Shown piece after piece: positions 55,540-64,000 of a stretch of 64,000 nucleotides of DNA; position 1 is the first letter of the stretch; every line of letters starts with the position of its first letter. Position numbers and translations under genes: made by a program. Below the pieces are notes generated by a model. The model was not told the origin of the DNA, made no database searches, and worked only from the letters and a program-made list of their open reading frames with translations. Where the stretch lies: positions 1-64,000 of the forward strand of contig NZ_JOFH01000029.1 in NCBI RefSeq assembly GCF_000721235.1, given 5' to 3'. The stretch is from Streptomyces olivaceus. Its GTDB lineage: Bacteria > Actinomycetota > Actinomycetes > Streptomycetales > Streptomycetaceae.

Positions 55540-55612
55540 CTGTATCGCTCAGTACAGAGAATGTGCGCCAGACTGTATCAGCAAGTACAAAGACTCTGTA
55601 CTCCGAGTACAG
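55540..55612. promoter_or_regulatory. Three TetR-type operators
   Basis: CTGTATCGCTCAGTACAG (55540-55557), CTGTATCAGCAAGTACAA (55573-55590) and CTGTACTCCGAGTACAG (55596-55612) share the dyad CTGTA-n7/8-(A)GTACAG. The third is nearly perfect. All lie in the 290-base gap between the amidohydrolase and tetR, close to the tetR start. Confidence 0.7.
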
Positions 55613-55629
55613 AGAACGGAGGGGGCTCC

Positions 55630-56241
55630 ATGGGACGCACACCGACCACCGCAAGAGGCCGCGCGACCCGGCGGCGCATCCTCGACGCGGCAGCGGCCCT
55701 CATCGAGCGGCGTGGCGTCGCGGCGGTGACGCTGGACGATGTCGAACACGCCGCAGGGGTGGGCCGCAGCCAGCTCTACCACTACTTCGACGGCCGGGAC
55801 GACCTCGTCCGGTCCGTGGTTCACTCCACCGTGGACACGGTGCTGGCCGCACAGGAGCCGCTGCTCCTGGAGACCGACTCGCTGGCCGGCATCGACCGCT
55901 GGTTCGACGCGATCGTGGCCAACGGGACGCGGCAGGACGCTGTGGGAGGCTGTGCGATCGGTTCGCTGGCCGGCCAGCTCAGCGGCCAGGACGACCTCAC
56001 CCGTCAGGCGTTCGTCGACGCGTTCGCGCGCTGGGAGGCCCCCCTCATCGCGGGCCTGCGCCGGATGCAGGAAGCGGGCGAACTGCGCCCGGACACGGAC
56101 GTGACGGAGTTGGCCGACCTCACCATGGCCGCCGTGCAGGGTGGCCTCCTGCTGGCCCAGGTCCGCCGTTCGCCGGACCAGTTGCGCCTCGCCCTCCGCG
56201 GCGCGCGAGCGGCGTTGGAGGACGCGCTCACCAACGCCTGA
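55630..56241 (+). CDS. TetR-family repressor
   Basis: 203 residues starting MGRTPTTARGRATRRRILDA. The helix-turn-helix is VTLDDVEHAAGVGRSQLYHYFDGRDDLV. The C-terminal domain (about 60-203) contains CAIGSLAGQLSGQDDLTRQAF and belongs to the YxaF/LmrA-like C-terminal group. GGAGGGGGCTCC precedes the ATG. The three operators sit directly before it, so it likely represses itself and the divergent amidohydrolase. Confidence 0.93.
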   Translation: MGRTPTTARGRATRRRILDAAAALIERRGVAAVTLDDVEHAAGVGRSQLYHYFDGRDDLVRSVVHSTVDTVLAAQEPLLLETDSLAGIDRWFDAIVANGTRQDAVGGCAIGSLAGQLSGQDDLTRQAFVDAFARWEAPLIAGLRRMQEAGELRPDTDVTELADLTMAAVQGGLLLAQVRRSPDQLRLALRGARAALEDALTNA

Positions 56242-56314
56242 ACGGCACACCGGGTTGAGCCCCGGCAGCCCCCCTGCCTCTTCCGGCCCGCCCCGCGGTG
56301 ACGACCGCCCCGCG

Positions 56315-56947
56315 TCAGAGCGCCTTCAGCCCCTCCGCAGTCGCCCGGGTCAGCGCGGCCAGGTAGCCCTTGGGCGGCTTGGGACCGCGGACGACCACAG
56401 AGCGCCAGTACAGCGGGCCCGAGATCAGGTCGAGCGCCAGGTCGGGGTCGAGGGAGGGGCTCAGTTCGCCGCGTTCCTTCGCCGCCGCGAGGATGCTGCT
56501 GGCCACGCCGTCCTGGCCCTCCCGCAGGGTCTTCTGCAGCGCCTCGGCGATGTCGGGATTGCGGGCCGCCTCCGCCTGGAGGTCGGGGATGATCTGCGAG
56601 GCCACCGGGTGGCGCAGGGCGCGCGACGTCACCTCGTAGAGCAGCCCGAGGTCGCCCTCCAGGGAGCCCGTGTCGGGTGCGGGCAGGCCCTGGACGGCGA
56701 GGGCCGAGACGATGTCGAGGACCAGGTGCAGCTTGGAGCGCCAGCGCCGGTAGACGGCGGTCTTGCCGACCCCCGCGCGGCGCGCGATGCCCTCGATCGA
56801 CATCCGCGCGTAGCCCACCGCCGCCAGTTCCCCGAAGACCGCCGCCCGGATGGCCTCCGTCACGTCCTCGCGCAGCACCGCCGCCCCGGCGGGCGGCCGG
56901 CGGCGGCGCGGGCGCGGCTGCGGCTCGTCGGCGGCGTTGGTCGTCAT
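56315..56947 (-). CDS. TetR-family regulator (second)
   Basis: 210 residues starting MTTNAADEPQPRPRRRRPPA, with the helix-turn-helix MSIEGIARRAGVGKTAVYRRWRSKLHLV. The TetR_C_11-like C-terminus has LRHPVASQIIPDLQAEAARNP and DLISGPLYWRSVV. There is no good ribosome-binding site. The open frame continues 35 codons further upstream. It is divergent from the teichoic-acid-type ABC operon, which it may control. It converges with the other TetR gene at about 56.3 kb. Confidence 0.9.
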   Translation of the reverse strand: MTTNAADEPQPRPRRRRPPAGAAVLREDVTEAIRAAVFGELAAVGYARMSIEGIARRAGVGKTAVYRRWRSKLHLVLDIVSALAVQGLPAPDTGSLEGDLGLLYEVTSRALRHPVASQIIPDLQAEAARNPDIAEALQKTLREGQDGVASSILAAAKERGELSPSLDPDLALDLISGPLYWRSVVVRGPKPPKGYLAALTRATAEGLKAL

Positions 56948-57092
56948 GCGAGCCAAGCATAGGGCGTTACGACGAAACGGTTGCGTTCCGGCGTGACCAC
57001 GGCCTACGCTCACGTCACGACGATACGGTCCCGTCCCGACGTAAGTGAACACGCACGGTCACCCAGGTGAACGACGGGCGTCGTACCTCCCC

Positions 57093-57164
57093 CATCTCTC
57101 CCGACACCTCTCCCGGCATCTCTCCCGATACCTCTCCCGATACCTCTCCCGGTACCTCTCCCGA
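57093..57164. repeat. Six 12-bp tandem repeats just upstream of tagG-like gene
   Basis: Six units of YAYCTCTCCCGR run from 57093 to 57164, ending 15 bases before the GTG start. They are in frame with an upstream GTG (57045) and would then encode six HLSR/YLSR units. Leader repeat or N-terminal coding repeat; both are possible. Confidence 0.85.
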
Positions 57165-57179
57165 GCGAAAGCAGCGGAT

Positions 57180-58115
57180 GTGAGTCAGGTCCTCCACACA
57201 CCGCCCCCGACCCCGCAGGCCCCGGCCGGCACCGTCCCCGCCAGCCACGACCTCGCGGCCCTCGCCGCCCGCCACGGCCTGTCGGTCAGCGGCGCCCGCC
57301 CCTCCCTGCGCGAGTACGTGCGCCAGCTGTGGGCGCGCCGGCACTTCATCGGCGCCTTCTCCACCGCCAAGCTGACCGCCCAGTACAGCCAGGCCAAGCT
57401 GGGCCAGGTCTGGCAGGTGATGACGCCCCTGCTCAACGCGGCGGTGTACTACTTCATCTTCGGCGTGCTGATGAACACCAAGCGCGGCGTGGAGGACTAC
57501 GTCCCGTTCCTGGTCACCGGCGTGTTCGTGTGGACGTTCACCCAGAGCTCGATCATGGCGGGCACCCGGGCCATATCCGGCAACCTCGGCCTCGTCCGCG
57601 CCCTGCACTTCCCGCGCGCCGCGCTGCCGGTCTCCTTCTGCCTCCAGCAGCTCCAGCAGCTGCTGTTCTCCATGGCCGCCCTGGTCGTGATCCTGCTGGC
57701 GTTCGGCGTGCCGCCCGCCGTGTCCTGGGTGCTCGCCGTCCCGGCGCTGGTGCTCCAGTTCCTGTTCAACGCCGGGGTGGCGATGGTCATGGCGCGGGTC
57801 GGGTCCAAGATCCCCGACATGGCCCAGCTGATGCCTTTCCTGCTGCGCACCTGGATGTACGGCTCGGGCGTCATGTTCAGCATCCACCACATGACCGGCC
57901 CGGACAGCAACGTGCCGTCCTGGGTCGGCACGTTGCTCCAGGCCAACCCCGCCGCCGTCTACATCGACCTGATGCGGTTCGCGCTGATCGACAGCTTCGA
58001 CGGGAGCATGCTCCCGGACCACGTCTGGGCGCTGGCCCTGGGCTGGGCACTGGTCGCCGGGATCGGCGGTTTCATCTACTTCTGGAAGGCCGAGGAGACA
58101 TACGGTCGTGGCTGA
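57180..58115 (+). CDS. Wall polymer ABC-2 exporter permease (TagG-like)
   Basis: 311 residues from GTG 57180. The N-terminal cytoplasmic part LREYVRQLWARRHFIGAFSTAKLTAQYSQAKLGQVW is typical of polysaccharide/teichoic acid exporters (TagG/RfbD). Six helices follow, with VTGVFVWTFTQSSIMAGTRAISGNLGLVRALHFPRAALP. An alternative GTG at 57045 would add 45 residues including the repeat-coded HLSR units. With the next gene it exports a lipid-linked glycopolymer made by the GT2-TagF proteins. It overlaps the ATPase gene by eight bases. Confidence 0.92.
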   Translation: MSQVLHTPPPTPQAPAGTVPASHDLAALAARHGLSVSGARPSLREYVRQLWARRHFIGAFSTAKLTAQYSQAKLGQVWQVMTPLLNAAVYYFIFGVLMNTKRGVEDYVPFLVTGVFVWTFTQSSIMAGTRAISGNLGLVRALHFPRAALPVSFCLQQLQQLLFSMAALVVILLAFGVPPAVSWVLAVPALVLQFLFNAGVAMVMARVGSKIPDMAQLMPFLLRTWMYGSGVMFSIHHMTGPDSNVPSWVGTLLQANPAAVYIDLMRFALIDSFDGSMLPDHVWALALGWALVAGIGGFIYFWKAEETYGRG

Positions 58116-59031
58116 CACCCCCGCGCACAACACCTCCGCCGGCGGACCTTCCACCGGCAACGCCCCCGACGCCGGCGCTTCCGCCGCCGGCACCCCCGCC
58201 GAGCAGGTCCCCACCGTCGTCGTCGACGGCGTCGACATCGTCTACCGGGTCAACGGCACCGGGGCAGGCCGCGGCTCCGCGACCGCCGCCCTCAACCGCA
58301 TCCTGCGCCGCAGGAAGAGCGAGAAGGCGGCCGGCGTACGCCGGGTGCACGCCGTGAAGAACGTGTCCTTCGTGGCGTACCGCGGCGAGGCGATCGGCCT
58401 GATCGGCACCAACGGTTCCGGCAAGTCGACGCTGCTGAAAGCGGTCGCCGGCCTCCTCCCCGTGGAGAACGGCCGCATCTACACCGACGGCCAGCCCTCC
58501 CTGCTCGGCGTCAACGCCGCCCTGATGAACGACCTCACCGGCGAGCGCAACGTGTACCTGGGCGGCCTCGCGATGGGCATGTCACGGACGCAGATCAAGG
58601 AGCGCTACCAGGAGATCGTCGACTTCTCCGGCATCAACGACAAGGGCGACTTCATCACCCTGCCGATGCGCACGTACTCCTCCGGCATGGCGGCCCGCCT
58701 GCGGTTCTCCATCGCCGCCGCCAAGGATCACGACGTCCTCCTCGTCGACGAGGCCCTGGCCACCGGCGACCGCTCCTTCCAGAAGCGGTCCGAGGAACGC
58801 ATCCGGGAGCTGCGCAAGCACGCCGGCACGGTGTTCCTGGTCAGCCACAGCAACAAGTCGATCCGCGACACCTGCGACCGGGTGCTGTGGCTGGAGCGCG
58901 GCGAGCTGCGGATGGACGGGCCGACGGAGGACGTCCTGAAGGAGTACGAGAAGTTCACGGGCGGACCGGACAAGAAGGCGAAGGCGAAGCCCGCACCCAA
59001 GCCCGCGCCCAAGGCGGGGACGGCCGCGTGA
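58108..59031 (+). CDS. Wall polymer ABC exporter ATPase (TagH-like)
   Basis: 307 residues from GTG. A roughly 60-residue Pro/Ala/Thr N-terminal extension precedes Walker A GLIGTNGSGKSTLLKAVAG, the signature YSSGMAARLRFSIA and Walker B VLLVDEALATGDRSFQ with the TagH/RfbE form DEALATGD. It ends in a Lys/Pro/Ala tail. The extra C-terminal glycan-binding domain of some O-antigen exporters is absent. It energises the TagG-like permease. Confidence 0.94.
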   Translation: MADTPAHNTSAGGPSTGNAPDAGASAAGTPAEQVPTVVVDGVDIVYRVNGTGAGRGSATAALNRILRRRKSEKAAGVRRVHAVKNVSFVAYRGEAIGLIGTNGSGKSTLLKAVAGLLPVENGRIYTDGQPSLLGVNAALMNDLTGERNVYLGGLAMGMSRTQIKERYQEIVDFSGINDKGDFITLPMRTYSSGMAARLRFSIAAAKDHDVLLVDEALATGDRSFQKRSEERIRELRKHAGTVFLVSHSNKSIRDTCDRVLWLERGELRMDGPTEDVLKEYEKFTGGPDKKAKAKPAPKPAPKAGTAA

Positions 59032-59164
59032 GGGCCGACGTCCCCCGGGAGGCGTACCCGCGATTCACCCTTTTGCCCGACTAGTGCCACTATGACCGCA
59101 TAGCAACCGACCCCCACAGGAGTACTCCGGGAGCGACGAAGGCAACGGCGAAGGAGTCCCCACG

Positions 59165-61387
59165 ATGGCCGAAACGATGTCCGAGACGGCCCCCGACCTC
59201 AGCGTCGTCGTGCACGGTCCCAACGTCCAGGACCACCTGCCCGCCCTGCTGGACTCCCTGGACGCCCACCCCCTCACCGGCGTCGAGGTGATCGTCGCCG
59301 CCGTCGGGGACTGGGCGCGGGAGACGGCCGAGCGGCACGCCCCCGCCTTCACCGTGCTGCCCCTCCCGGAGGGGGCCGGCGACGCGGCGACCCGTTCGGC
59401 GGGGGCGGCCCGGGCGCGGGGCCGGTGGCTGCACTTCGTCCACGCCGCGGACGGCGTGCCCGTCGGCGCCCCGACCGCCGTCGCCCGGCACACCGGGGGC
59501 CTCCCCGGCACCGTGGACGTCCTGCTCCTCGACCACCTCCGCAGCACCTGGCACACCGTGGCCCGGCCCTCCCCCGACGGCCCCCGCCTCGCCCGCGCCG
59601 GCCGCGCCGACCTCGCCCTCGACGACCGGGCGGCCCTGCTCCGCCTGGCCCCGCTGCTCGGCAACCGCGTCGTACGGGCCGGCTTCTGGAGGGCGCACGA
59701 ACGGCTGCTGACCACCGAGGACGAGCCGTTCGCCGCGTACGCCGCCCTGCTGCTCGCCGACCGCGTCGCCTGCCTGCCCCACCCCGCGTACGAGGACCGC
59801 CGGCTGCGCCCCGAGAGCCTCCCGCCCGTGCCGCCCGAGCAGCGCTACGCCCTGGTCGACCGCTACGAGACCCTCCTCGCCCTCGCCGCCGACCGGCCGG
59901 CCGTGCACGGCGTCCTGTACGACCTCATGGTCCGCGACTGCCTGCGCGCCTTCGCCCGCGCCCGGATGCCGGACGACGTGGCGCGGGAGTTCTTCCGCCG
60001 GGCGTCGGCGGCCACCCGGCGCCACCGCCCCGACGGCCACCGGCACCCGGCCGGACTCGAAGGCGTACGGCGCTCCCTGCTGGAGGAGGGCGCCTACGCG
60101 AAGTACCGCGCCCTCCAGCAGGCCAGCCACGCCCGCCGCGGGGTGCGGTCGGCGGCCCGCGCCGGACGGCGCCGGGCCGGGACACGGCTGGCCGCCCTGC
60201 GCTACCGCCGCGCCCTGACCCGGCCCGTCGACCCGCACCTCGCCGTCTTCTCCGCCTACTGGGCCCGCGGCGTCGCCTGCAACCCGGCCGCGATCGCCGC
60301 CCGGCTCGCCGAACTCGCCCCGGGCGTCCACCCGGTGTGGGTGGTCACCGCGGGCAACGCGGCCCTGCTGCCGCCCGGCACCGACCACGTCGTGCCCGGC
60401 ACCCGCCGCTACTGGGAGGTGCTGGCCCGCGCCAAGTACCTCGTCAACAACGTCAACTTCCCGGACGCCGTGGTCAAACGGCCCGGCACGGTCCACCTCC
60501 AGACCCACCACGGCACCCCGCTCAAACGCATGGGCCTGGACCAGCTCCCCTACCCCGCCGCCGCCCACGGCCTGAACTTCCAGGCGCTGCTCGAACGCGT
60601 CGACAAATGGGACTTCAGCGTCTCGGCCAACAGCCACACGACCCGCATGTGGCAACGCGCCTACCCCTCCCGGCACATCTCCCTGGACCACGGCTACCCG
60701 CGCAACGACGTCTACTACACCGCTGGCGCCGCCGAGGTCCGCGCGGTCCGCGAGCGCCTCGGCATCGCGCCCGGCCGCCGCGCGATTCTCTACGCGCCCA
60801 CCCACCGCGACTACGAGGCGGCCTGGAGCCCGCGCCTGGATCTCGCCGCCCTCGCCGACCGCCTCGGCGAGGAAACGGTCCTGCTGGTCCGCGCCCACTA
60901 TTTCTACGAGAGCGCCTCCGCCTGGCCGGCCGCGCTGCGCCGCACCGGCCGCCTCGTCGACGTCTCCTCCTACGAACCCGTCGAGGACCTGTGCCTGGCC
61001 GCCGACGCGCTGGTCACCGACTACTCGTCGATCATGTTCGACTACGCCAACCTCGACCGCCCGATCGTGATCCACGCCGACGACTGGGAGACGTACCGCA
61101 CCACCCGCGGCGTCTACTTCGACCTGATGGCCGAGGCACCCGGACCGGTCGCCCGCAGCCAGGCAGAACTGACCGAGATCCTCACCACGGACGCCTGGCA
61201 CGACGAGCGCGCGGCCAAGGCACGCACCGCCTTCCGGCGCCGCTTCTGCGAGTACGACGACGGCCGCGCCGCCGAGCGCGTCGTCCGCCGCGTCTTCCTC
61301 GGCGAGGACGAACGGCTGCTGCCCCGCGTCCTGCCGGTCGACGAACGCACCCCGGCCCCGACCCCCGAGGAGGCCACCGCGTCATGA
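59165..61387 (+). CDS. Degenerate GT2 - CDP-glycerol glycerophosphotransferase fusion (copy 4)
   Basis: 740 residues. The C-terminal TagF domain is intact: HHGTPLKRMG (about 448), YAPTHRDY (about 546), VTDYSSIMFDYANLDRPIV. The N-terminal GT2 domain is worn: the nucleotide-sugar DxD motif is replaced by FVHAADGVPV and the VDDxS motif by VIVAAVGD. It probably acts only as a glycerophosphotransferase, with the sugar step taken by the next gene. AAGGAG lies before the ATG. It sits downstream of tagGH and overlaps the next gene by ATGA. Confidence 0.92.
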   Translation: MAETMSETAPDLSVVVHGPNVQDHLPALLDSLDAHPLTGVEVIVAAVGDWARETAERHAPAFTVLPLPEGAGDAATRSAGAARARGRWLHFVHAADGVPVGAPTAVARHTGGLPGTVDVLLLDHLRSTWHTVARPSPDGPRLARAGRADLALDDRAALLRLAPLLGNRVVRAGFWRAHERLLTTEDEPFAAYAALLLADRVACLPHPAYEDRRLRPESLPPVPPEQRYALVDRYETLLALAADRPAVHGVLYDLMVRDCLRAFARARMPDDVAREFFRRASAATRRHRPDGHRHPAGLEGVRRSLLEEGAYAKYRALQQASHARRGVRSAARAGRRRAGTRLAALRYRRALTRPVDPHLAVFSAYWARGVACNPAAIAARLAELAPGVHPVWVVTAGNAALLPPGTDHVVPGTRRYWEVLARAKYLVNNVNFPDAVVKRPGTVHLQTHHGTPLKRMGLDQLPYPAAAHGLNFQALLERVDKWDFSVSANSHTTRMWQRAYPSRHISLDHGYPRNDVYYTAGAAEVRAVRERLGIAPGRRAILYAPTHRDYEAAWSPRLDLAALADRLGEETVLLVRAHYFYESASAWPAALRRTGRLVDVSSYEPVEDLCLAADALVTDYSSIMFDYANLDRPIVIHADDWETYRTTRGVYFDLMAEAPGPVARSQAELTEILTTDAWHDERAAKARTAFRRRFCEYDDGRAAERVVRRVFLGEDERLLPRVLPVDERTPAPTPEEATAS

Positions 61388-63102
61388 ACACCGTCACGGG
61401 CCCGGCCGGGCGCACCCCGACGACCGCACCGCCCCCGCCCGCCCCCGACGTCACGGTCACGGTCATCGTCTACAACGACGCCGAACGCCTCCCCCGCGCC
61501 GTCGCCTCCGTACTGCGCCAGACCCACGCGAACGTCGAGGTCGTCATCAGCGACGACCACTCCACCGACGCGACCGAGGACGTGGCCCGCGAACTGGCCG
61601 CCCACGACCCCCGCGTGGTGTACCTGCGGCTGCCCGAGAACAGCGGCGGGTGCAGCGCCCCGCGCAACCGGGCCCTGGAGATCGCGCGGGCGCCGTACCT
61701 GATGTTCCTCGACAGCGACGACGAACTCCCCGAGCGCGCCGTCGAGATCCTGCTCGCCGCACACCGCGAACGCGACCTGGACTTCGCGATGGGCGCCGTG
61801 CACCGCATCCGCGTCGACGGCGGACGGCGCACCACCTGGATGCCGCACCTGGTGGCCGAGCGCCGCACCCTCGACGGCATCGAGGCCGACCCGCGGCTCC
61901 TCTTCGAGCACCTGTCGACCAGCAAGATGTACGCCCGCCGCTTCCTCGACCGGCACGGCCTGCGCTTCCCCGAGGGCATCCACTACGAGGACCAGCTCTT
62001 CTCGGCCCAGGCGTACTGCCTGGCCAAGACGTTCACCGTCGTCCCCGAGCCGGTCTACCGCTGGTACATCGCCCCGTACGCCGCCGCCGGGGCCGCCTCC
62101 ATCTCCAACCAGCGGGACAAGCTGACCAACGTCCGCGACCGCGTCCGCGTCCAGTGCCTCATCGACGCGTTCCTGGCCGAGAGCGGGCACGAGTCGCTGC
62201 GCGAGGACAAGGACTTCAAGTTCCTCAAGCACGACTTCCGGATGTACGCCGGTGACCTGCCGTACCGGGACGACGCGTGGCTCGCGTCCTTCGCGGACCT
62301 CGTCAACCCCTACCTCGACACCCTCGCCGAGGGCGCATACGCCCGGCTGCCCCGCGCCGAGCGGGTCGTGCTCCGCCTGCTGCGCGACCGGCGCCTGTCC
62401 GACGTGCGCACCGCCGCCCGCGGCCTCGGCCACGCGGTGGCCCCGCGCCGGGTGACACCGGACGAGGCGGACGGCCGGCTCTACTGGGGCGCCGAGGTCC
62501 CGGCGACCCCCGAGGCCCGCCGCGAACTGGACCTCTCGGACCTGGAGTTGGACACCCGCCCGTTCTTCACCGCCCTGCTCCGGCACGAGATCACCGACGT
62601 CGCGCGCGGTCCCGGCGCCTCGGTCGACCTCACCGTCCGCACCTACGACCCGGCCCTGCGCCTCCCGGTCGGCCCCCGGCGCGCGGTGCTCCACCTCTCC
62701 CCGGGCCGCCGTCGCCTCACGGTGCCCTTCCGCCTCTCACCCGTGGGTCCCGGCCTCTTCGAGGGCCGCGTCCGCCTCGACCTGGGGGCGGCCCGCCTCC
62801 CCGTCCAGGGCTTCGAGGGCGTACGCCATCCCGTCCTCCGCCTCCGCCACGAGGGCCACACCCACACCGGCATCCTCCTGGCGCCCCCGGCCTTCCCGCC
62901 CCTCACGGCCCGCGTCCCCTACCGCGCCGGTACGACGCCCCACCGGGTCACGGTGTCCCCGGAGGGCCACACCCCGGGCCGCCTCCAGCTCACCTGGCAC
63001 CCCACGGGCCCGACGTCCACACTCATCCGCCCGGCGCTACGCCGCCTCGCCACCCCCCGATCCCGCAGAGCAGCCCGCCTGGTATCGAACATCCTCCACT
63101 GA
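61384..63102 (+). CDS. GT2 glycosyltransferase with a novel C-terminal beta domain
   Basis: 572 residues. An intact GT2 fold lies at about 20-270 (VTVIVYNDAERLPRAVASVL, SDDHSTDATE, FLDSDDELPE, HYEDQLFSAQAY). An alpha-helical stretch follows, then a C-terminal region (about 390-572) rich in beta strands (VDLTVRTYDPALRLPVGPRR, FRLSPVGPGLFEGRVRL) instead of a TagF domain. The ATGA overlap with copy 4 shows coupling, and the pair looks like a split version of the fused enzymes. The C-terminal domain is not recognised by me. Confidence 0.88.
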   Translation: MNTVTGPAGRTPTTAPPPPAPDVTVTVIVYNDAERLPRAVASVLRQTHANVEVVISDDHSTDATEDVARELAAHDPRVVYLRLPENSGGCSAPRNRALEIARAPYLMFLDSDDELPERAVEILLAAHRERDLDFAMGAVHRIRVDGGRRTTWMPHLVAERRTLDGIEADPRLLFEHLSTSKMYARRFLDRHGLRFPEGIHYEDQLFSAQAYCLAKTFTVVPEPVYRWYIAPYAAAGAASISNQRDKLTNVRDRVRVQCLIDAFLAESGHESLREDKDFKFLKHDFRMYAGDLPYRDDAWLASFADLVNPYLDTLAEGAYARLPRAERVVLRLLRDRRLSDVRTAARGLGHAVAPRRVTPDEADGRLYWGAEVPATPEARRELDLSDLELDTRPFFTALLRHEITDVARGPGASVDLTVRTYDPALRLPVGPRRAVLHLSPGRRRLTVPFRLSPVGPGLFEGRVRLDLGAARLPVQGFEGVRHPVLRLRHEGHTHTGILLAPPAFPPLTARVPYRAGTTPHRVTVSPEGHTPGRLQLTWHPTGPTSTLIRPALRRLATPRSRRAARLVSNILH

Positions 63103-63128
63103 CCCCCGGCCCCCCGACTGCGGGCAGT

Positions 63129-63148
63129 CGTGCCGCTGGGGCGGCACG
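63129..63148 (+). terminator. Hairpin after the tagGH operon
   Basis: CGTGCCGC/TGGG/GCGGCACG, a perfect 8-bp stem 26 bases past the stop codon. Confidence 0.6.
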
Positions 63149-63227
63149 GGTGGGCGCAGCGGCACCCCGCCAACGCGGGCGAGTGAAACCCACCCCGACG
63201 CCCGCTCGCACGCCGGGCGCCAGGCAA

Positions 63228-63259
63228 AGGTGCCCCGGACCACCCGGCCCGGGGCACCT
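63228..63259 (-). terminator. gdh terminator
   Basis: AGGTGCCCCGG pairs with CCGGGGCACCT (11 bp, 10-base loop), 50 bases past the glutamate dehydrogenase stop codon in the leftward direction. Confidence 0.7.
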
Positions 63260-63308
63260 CACGCAACCTCACACGACCTCACCCGGCGAAGCCGTCAGCC
63301 GTCAGCCG

Positions 63309-64000
63309 TCACCCATGCGTGCGCAGCAGCGTCCGCATGGTCCGCATGGCCACCGACAGGTTGGACAGGTCGAACGCCTCCGACCCCCGGATCTCCTCCA
63401 GCGTCGTCCGCGCCCGCCCGAGAATCGCCGCGTTCCTCTCCTCCCAGGCCTTGAACCGCTGCTCCGGCGTGGCCGACCCGTTGCCCACCGCCAGCACGTC
63501 GGCGGTCAGCGACGCGTGCGCCGCGTACAGGTCCTCGCGGATCGCCGCGCGGGCCATGGACTGCCAGCGGTCCGTGCGCGGCAGATCGCTGATCCGGTCC
63601 ATGAGCTGGGTGACGCCGAGCCGGTCGGCGAGGTCGTAGTAGACCTCGGCGACGTCCAGCGGCTCCTTGCCCGTGCGGTCGGCCACCGACACGATGTCCA
63701 GCGTCGCGAAGGCGGAGGAGAACCCCGCCACCCGCGTGGCCGGCTCGTCCGGGACGCCGGCGGCGGTCAGCTCGTCGTAGATGTGCTGGTACCACTCCGC
63801 GTCCGCGCCGCGCAGCAGCTTCGGCAGCTGCGACCAGACCTGCTCGACCCGCTCGGCGAAGAAGTCGACCGTCTCGGCCAGCTCCAGCGGCTGCGGCCGG
63901 TTGTTGAGCAGCCACCGCGTGCCGCGCTCGACCAGGCGGCGCGAGTGCAGCCGGATCCGGGTCTGCACGGCGGCGTCGGCCTTGTTGTCCAGGGCCTCCA
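63309..64000 (-). CDS. NAD-specific glutamate dehydrogenase, C-terminal end (partial)
   Basis: About 230 residues of the C-terminus are present. The gene continues beyond the window edge (LEALDNKADAAVQTRIRLHS at the edge). RRLVERGTRWLLNNRPQPLE, VEQVWSQLPKLLRG, FATLDIVSVADRTGKEPLDVAEVYYDLADRLG and RARTTLEEIRGSEAFDLSNLSVAMR match the helical C-terminal domain of the large (about 180 kDa) NAD-GDH known from Streptomyces. It converts glutamate to 2-oxoglutarate and ammonia. The internal GTG at 63968 is not the start. Confidence 0.92.
   Translation of the reverse strand, partial: EALDNKADAAVQTRIRLHSRRLVERGTRWLLNNRPQPLELAETVDFFAERVEQVWSQLPKLLRGADAEWYQHIYDELTAAGVPDEPATRVAGFSSAFATLDIVSVADRTGKEPLDVAEVYYDLADRLGVTQLMDRISDLPRTDRWQSMARAAIREDLYAAHASLTADVLAVGNGSATPEQRFKAWEERNAAILGRARTTLEEIRGSEAFDLSNLSVAMRTMRTLLRTHG

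Overview
The window is chromosomal DNA from a Streptomyces. The evidence is very high GC with strongly biased third positions, GTG starts, a tmRNA whose tag reads ANTKRDSSQQAFALAA, SmpB, FtsE/FtsX, a sigma-U-type ECF pair, a matAB-type locus, PkaA/PkaB-type kinases and large teichoic-acid-type polymerases. The gene order resembles what I remember of the S. coelicolor core chromosome from hupA to the NAD-glutamate dehydrogenase gene. Gene names taken from that species rest on recall plus the visible motifs, not on a search.

Layout. 1-6.7 kb: tail of an IS481-type transposase, a long terminator, a recurrent-looking Streptomyces intergenic repeat, hupA, a malic enzyme, a HelD/HelR-type helicase, and the sigma/anti-sigma pair sigU-rsuA. 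6.8-11.5 kb: a CGNR-type regulator, an NnaR-like HEM4/winged-helix regulator beside a NarK nitrate transporter, and a Pro/Gln-rich membrane protein. 11.5-17 kb: matA, matB and an acyltransferase, overlapping at each junction (extracellular polysaccharide). 17-27 kb: a LysR/MFS pair, ssrA (tmRNA) and smpB, an S41 protease, ftsX/ftsE, a small zinc-ribbon membrane protein, a repetitive LAETG wall-anchored protein, and prfB. 26.8-34.1 kb: two membrane Ser/Thr kinases and, divergently, a 1295-residue FHA-FtsK/SpoIIIE-like protein. 34.4-38.1 kb: a sugar ABC importer whose first permease carries an unusual extracytoplasmic insert.

38.3-45.3 kb and 57-63.1 kb hold a split cell-wall glycopolymer system. 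It comprises four GT2/CDP-glycerol glycerophosphotransferase fusions, a GT2 with a different C-terminal domain, and a TagG/TagH-type exporter. Active-site motifs are lost in some of the fusions, so the paralogues have probably divided the work. Between the two blocks lie a polytopic membrane protein, the peroxide pair ohrA/ohrR and galE (45.4-49.1 kb), followed by a more accessory stretch (49.1-56.9 kb). That stretch has a thiol-redox membrane protein, an orphan E1-alpha subunit, a gapdh remnant abutting a truncated EamA transporter, a CGNR regulator with paired operators, a GNAT, a P-loop kinase with a TTA codon, an amidohydrolase with a divergent TetR and three operator copies, and a second TetR. 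The window ends inside the C-terminus of NAD-glutamate dehydrogenase.

The most notable items are the paralogous GT2-TagF fusions with motif loss, the gapdh/EamA mosaic junction, the kinase/FHA-FtsK pairing, the HelD leader hairpin that includes the ribosome-binding site, and several tandem repeats directly upstream or downstream of genes.
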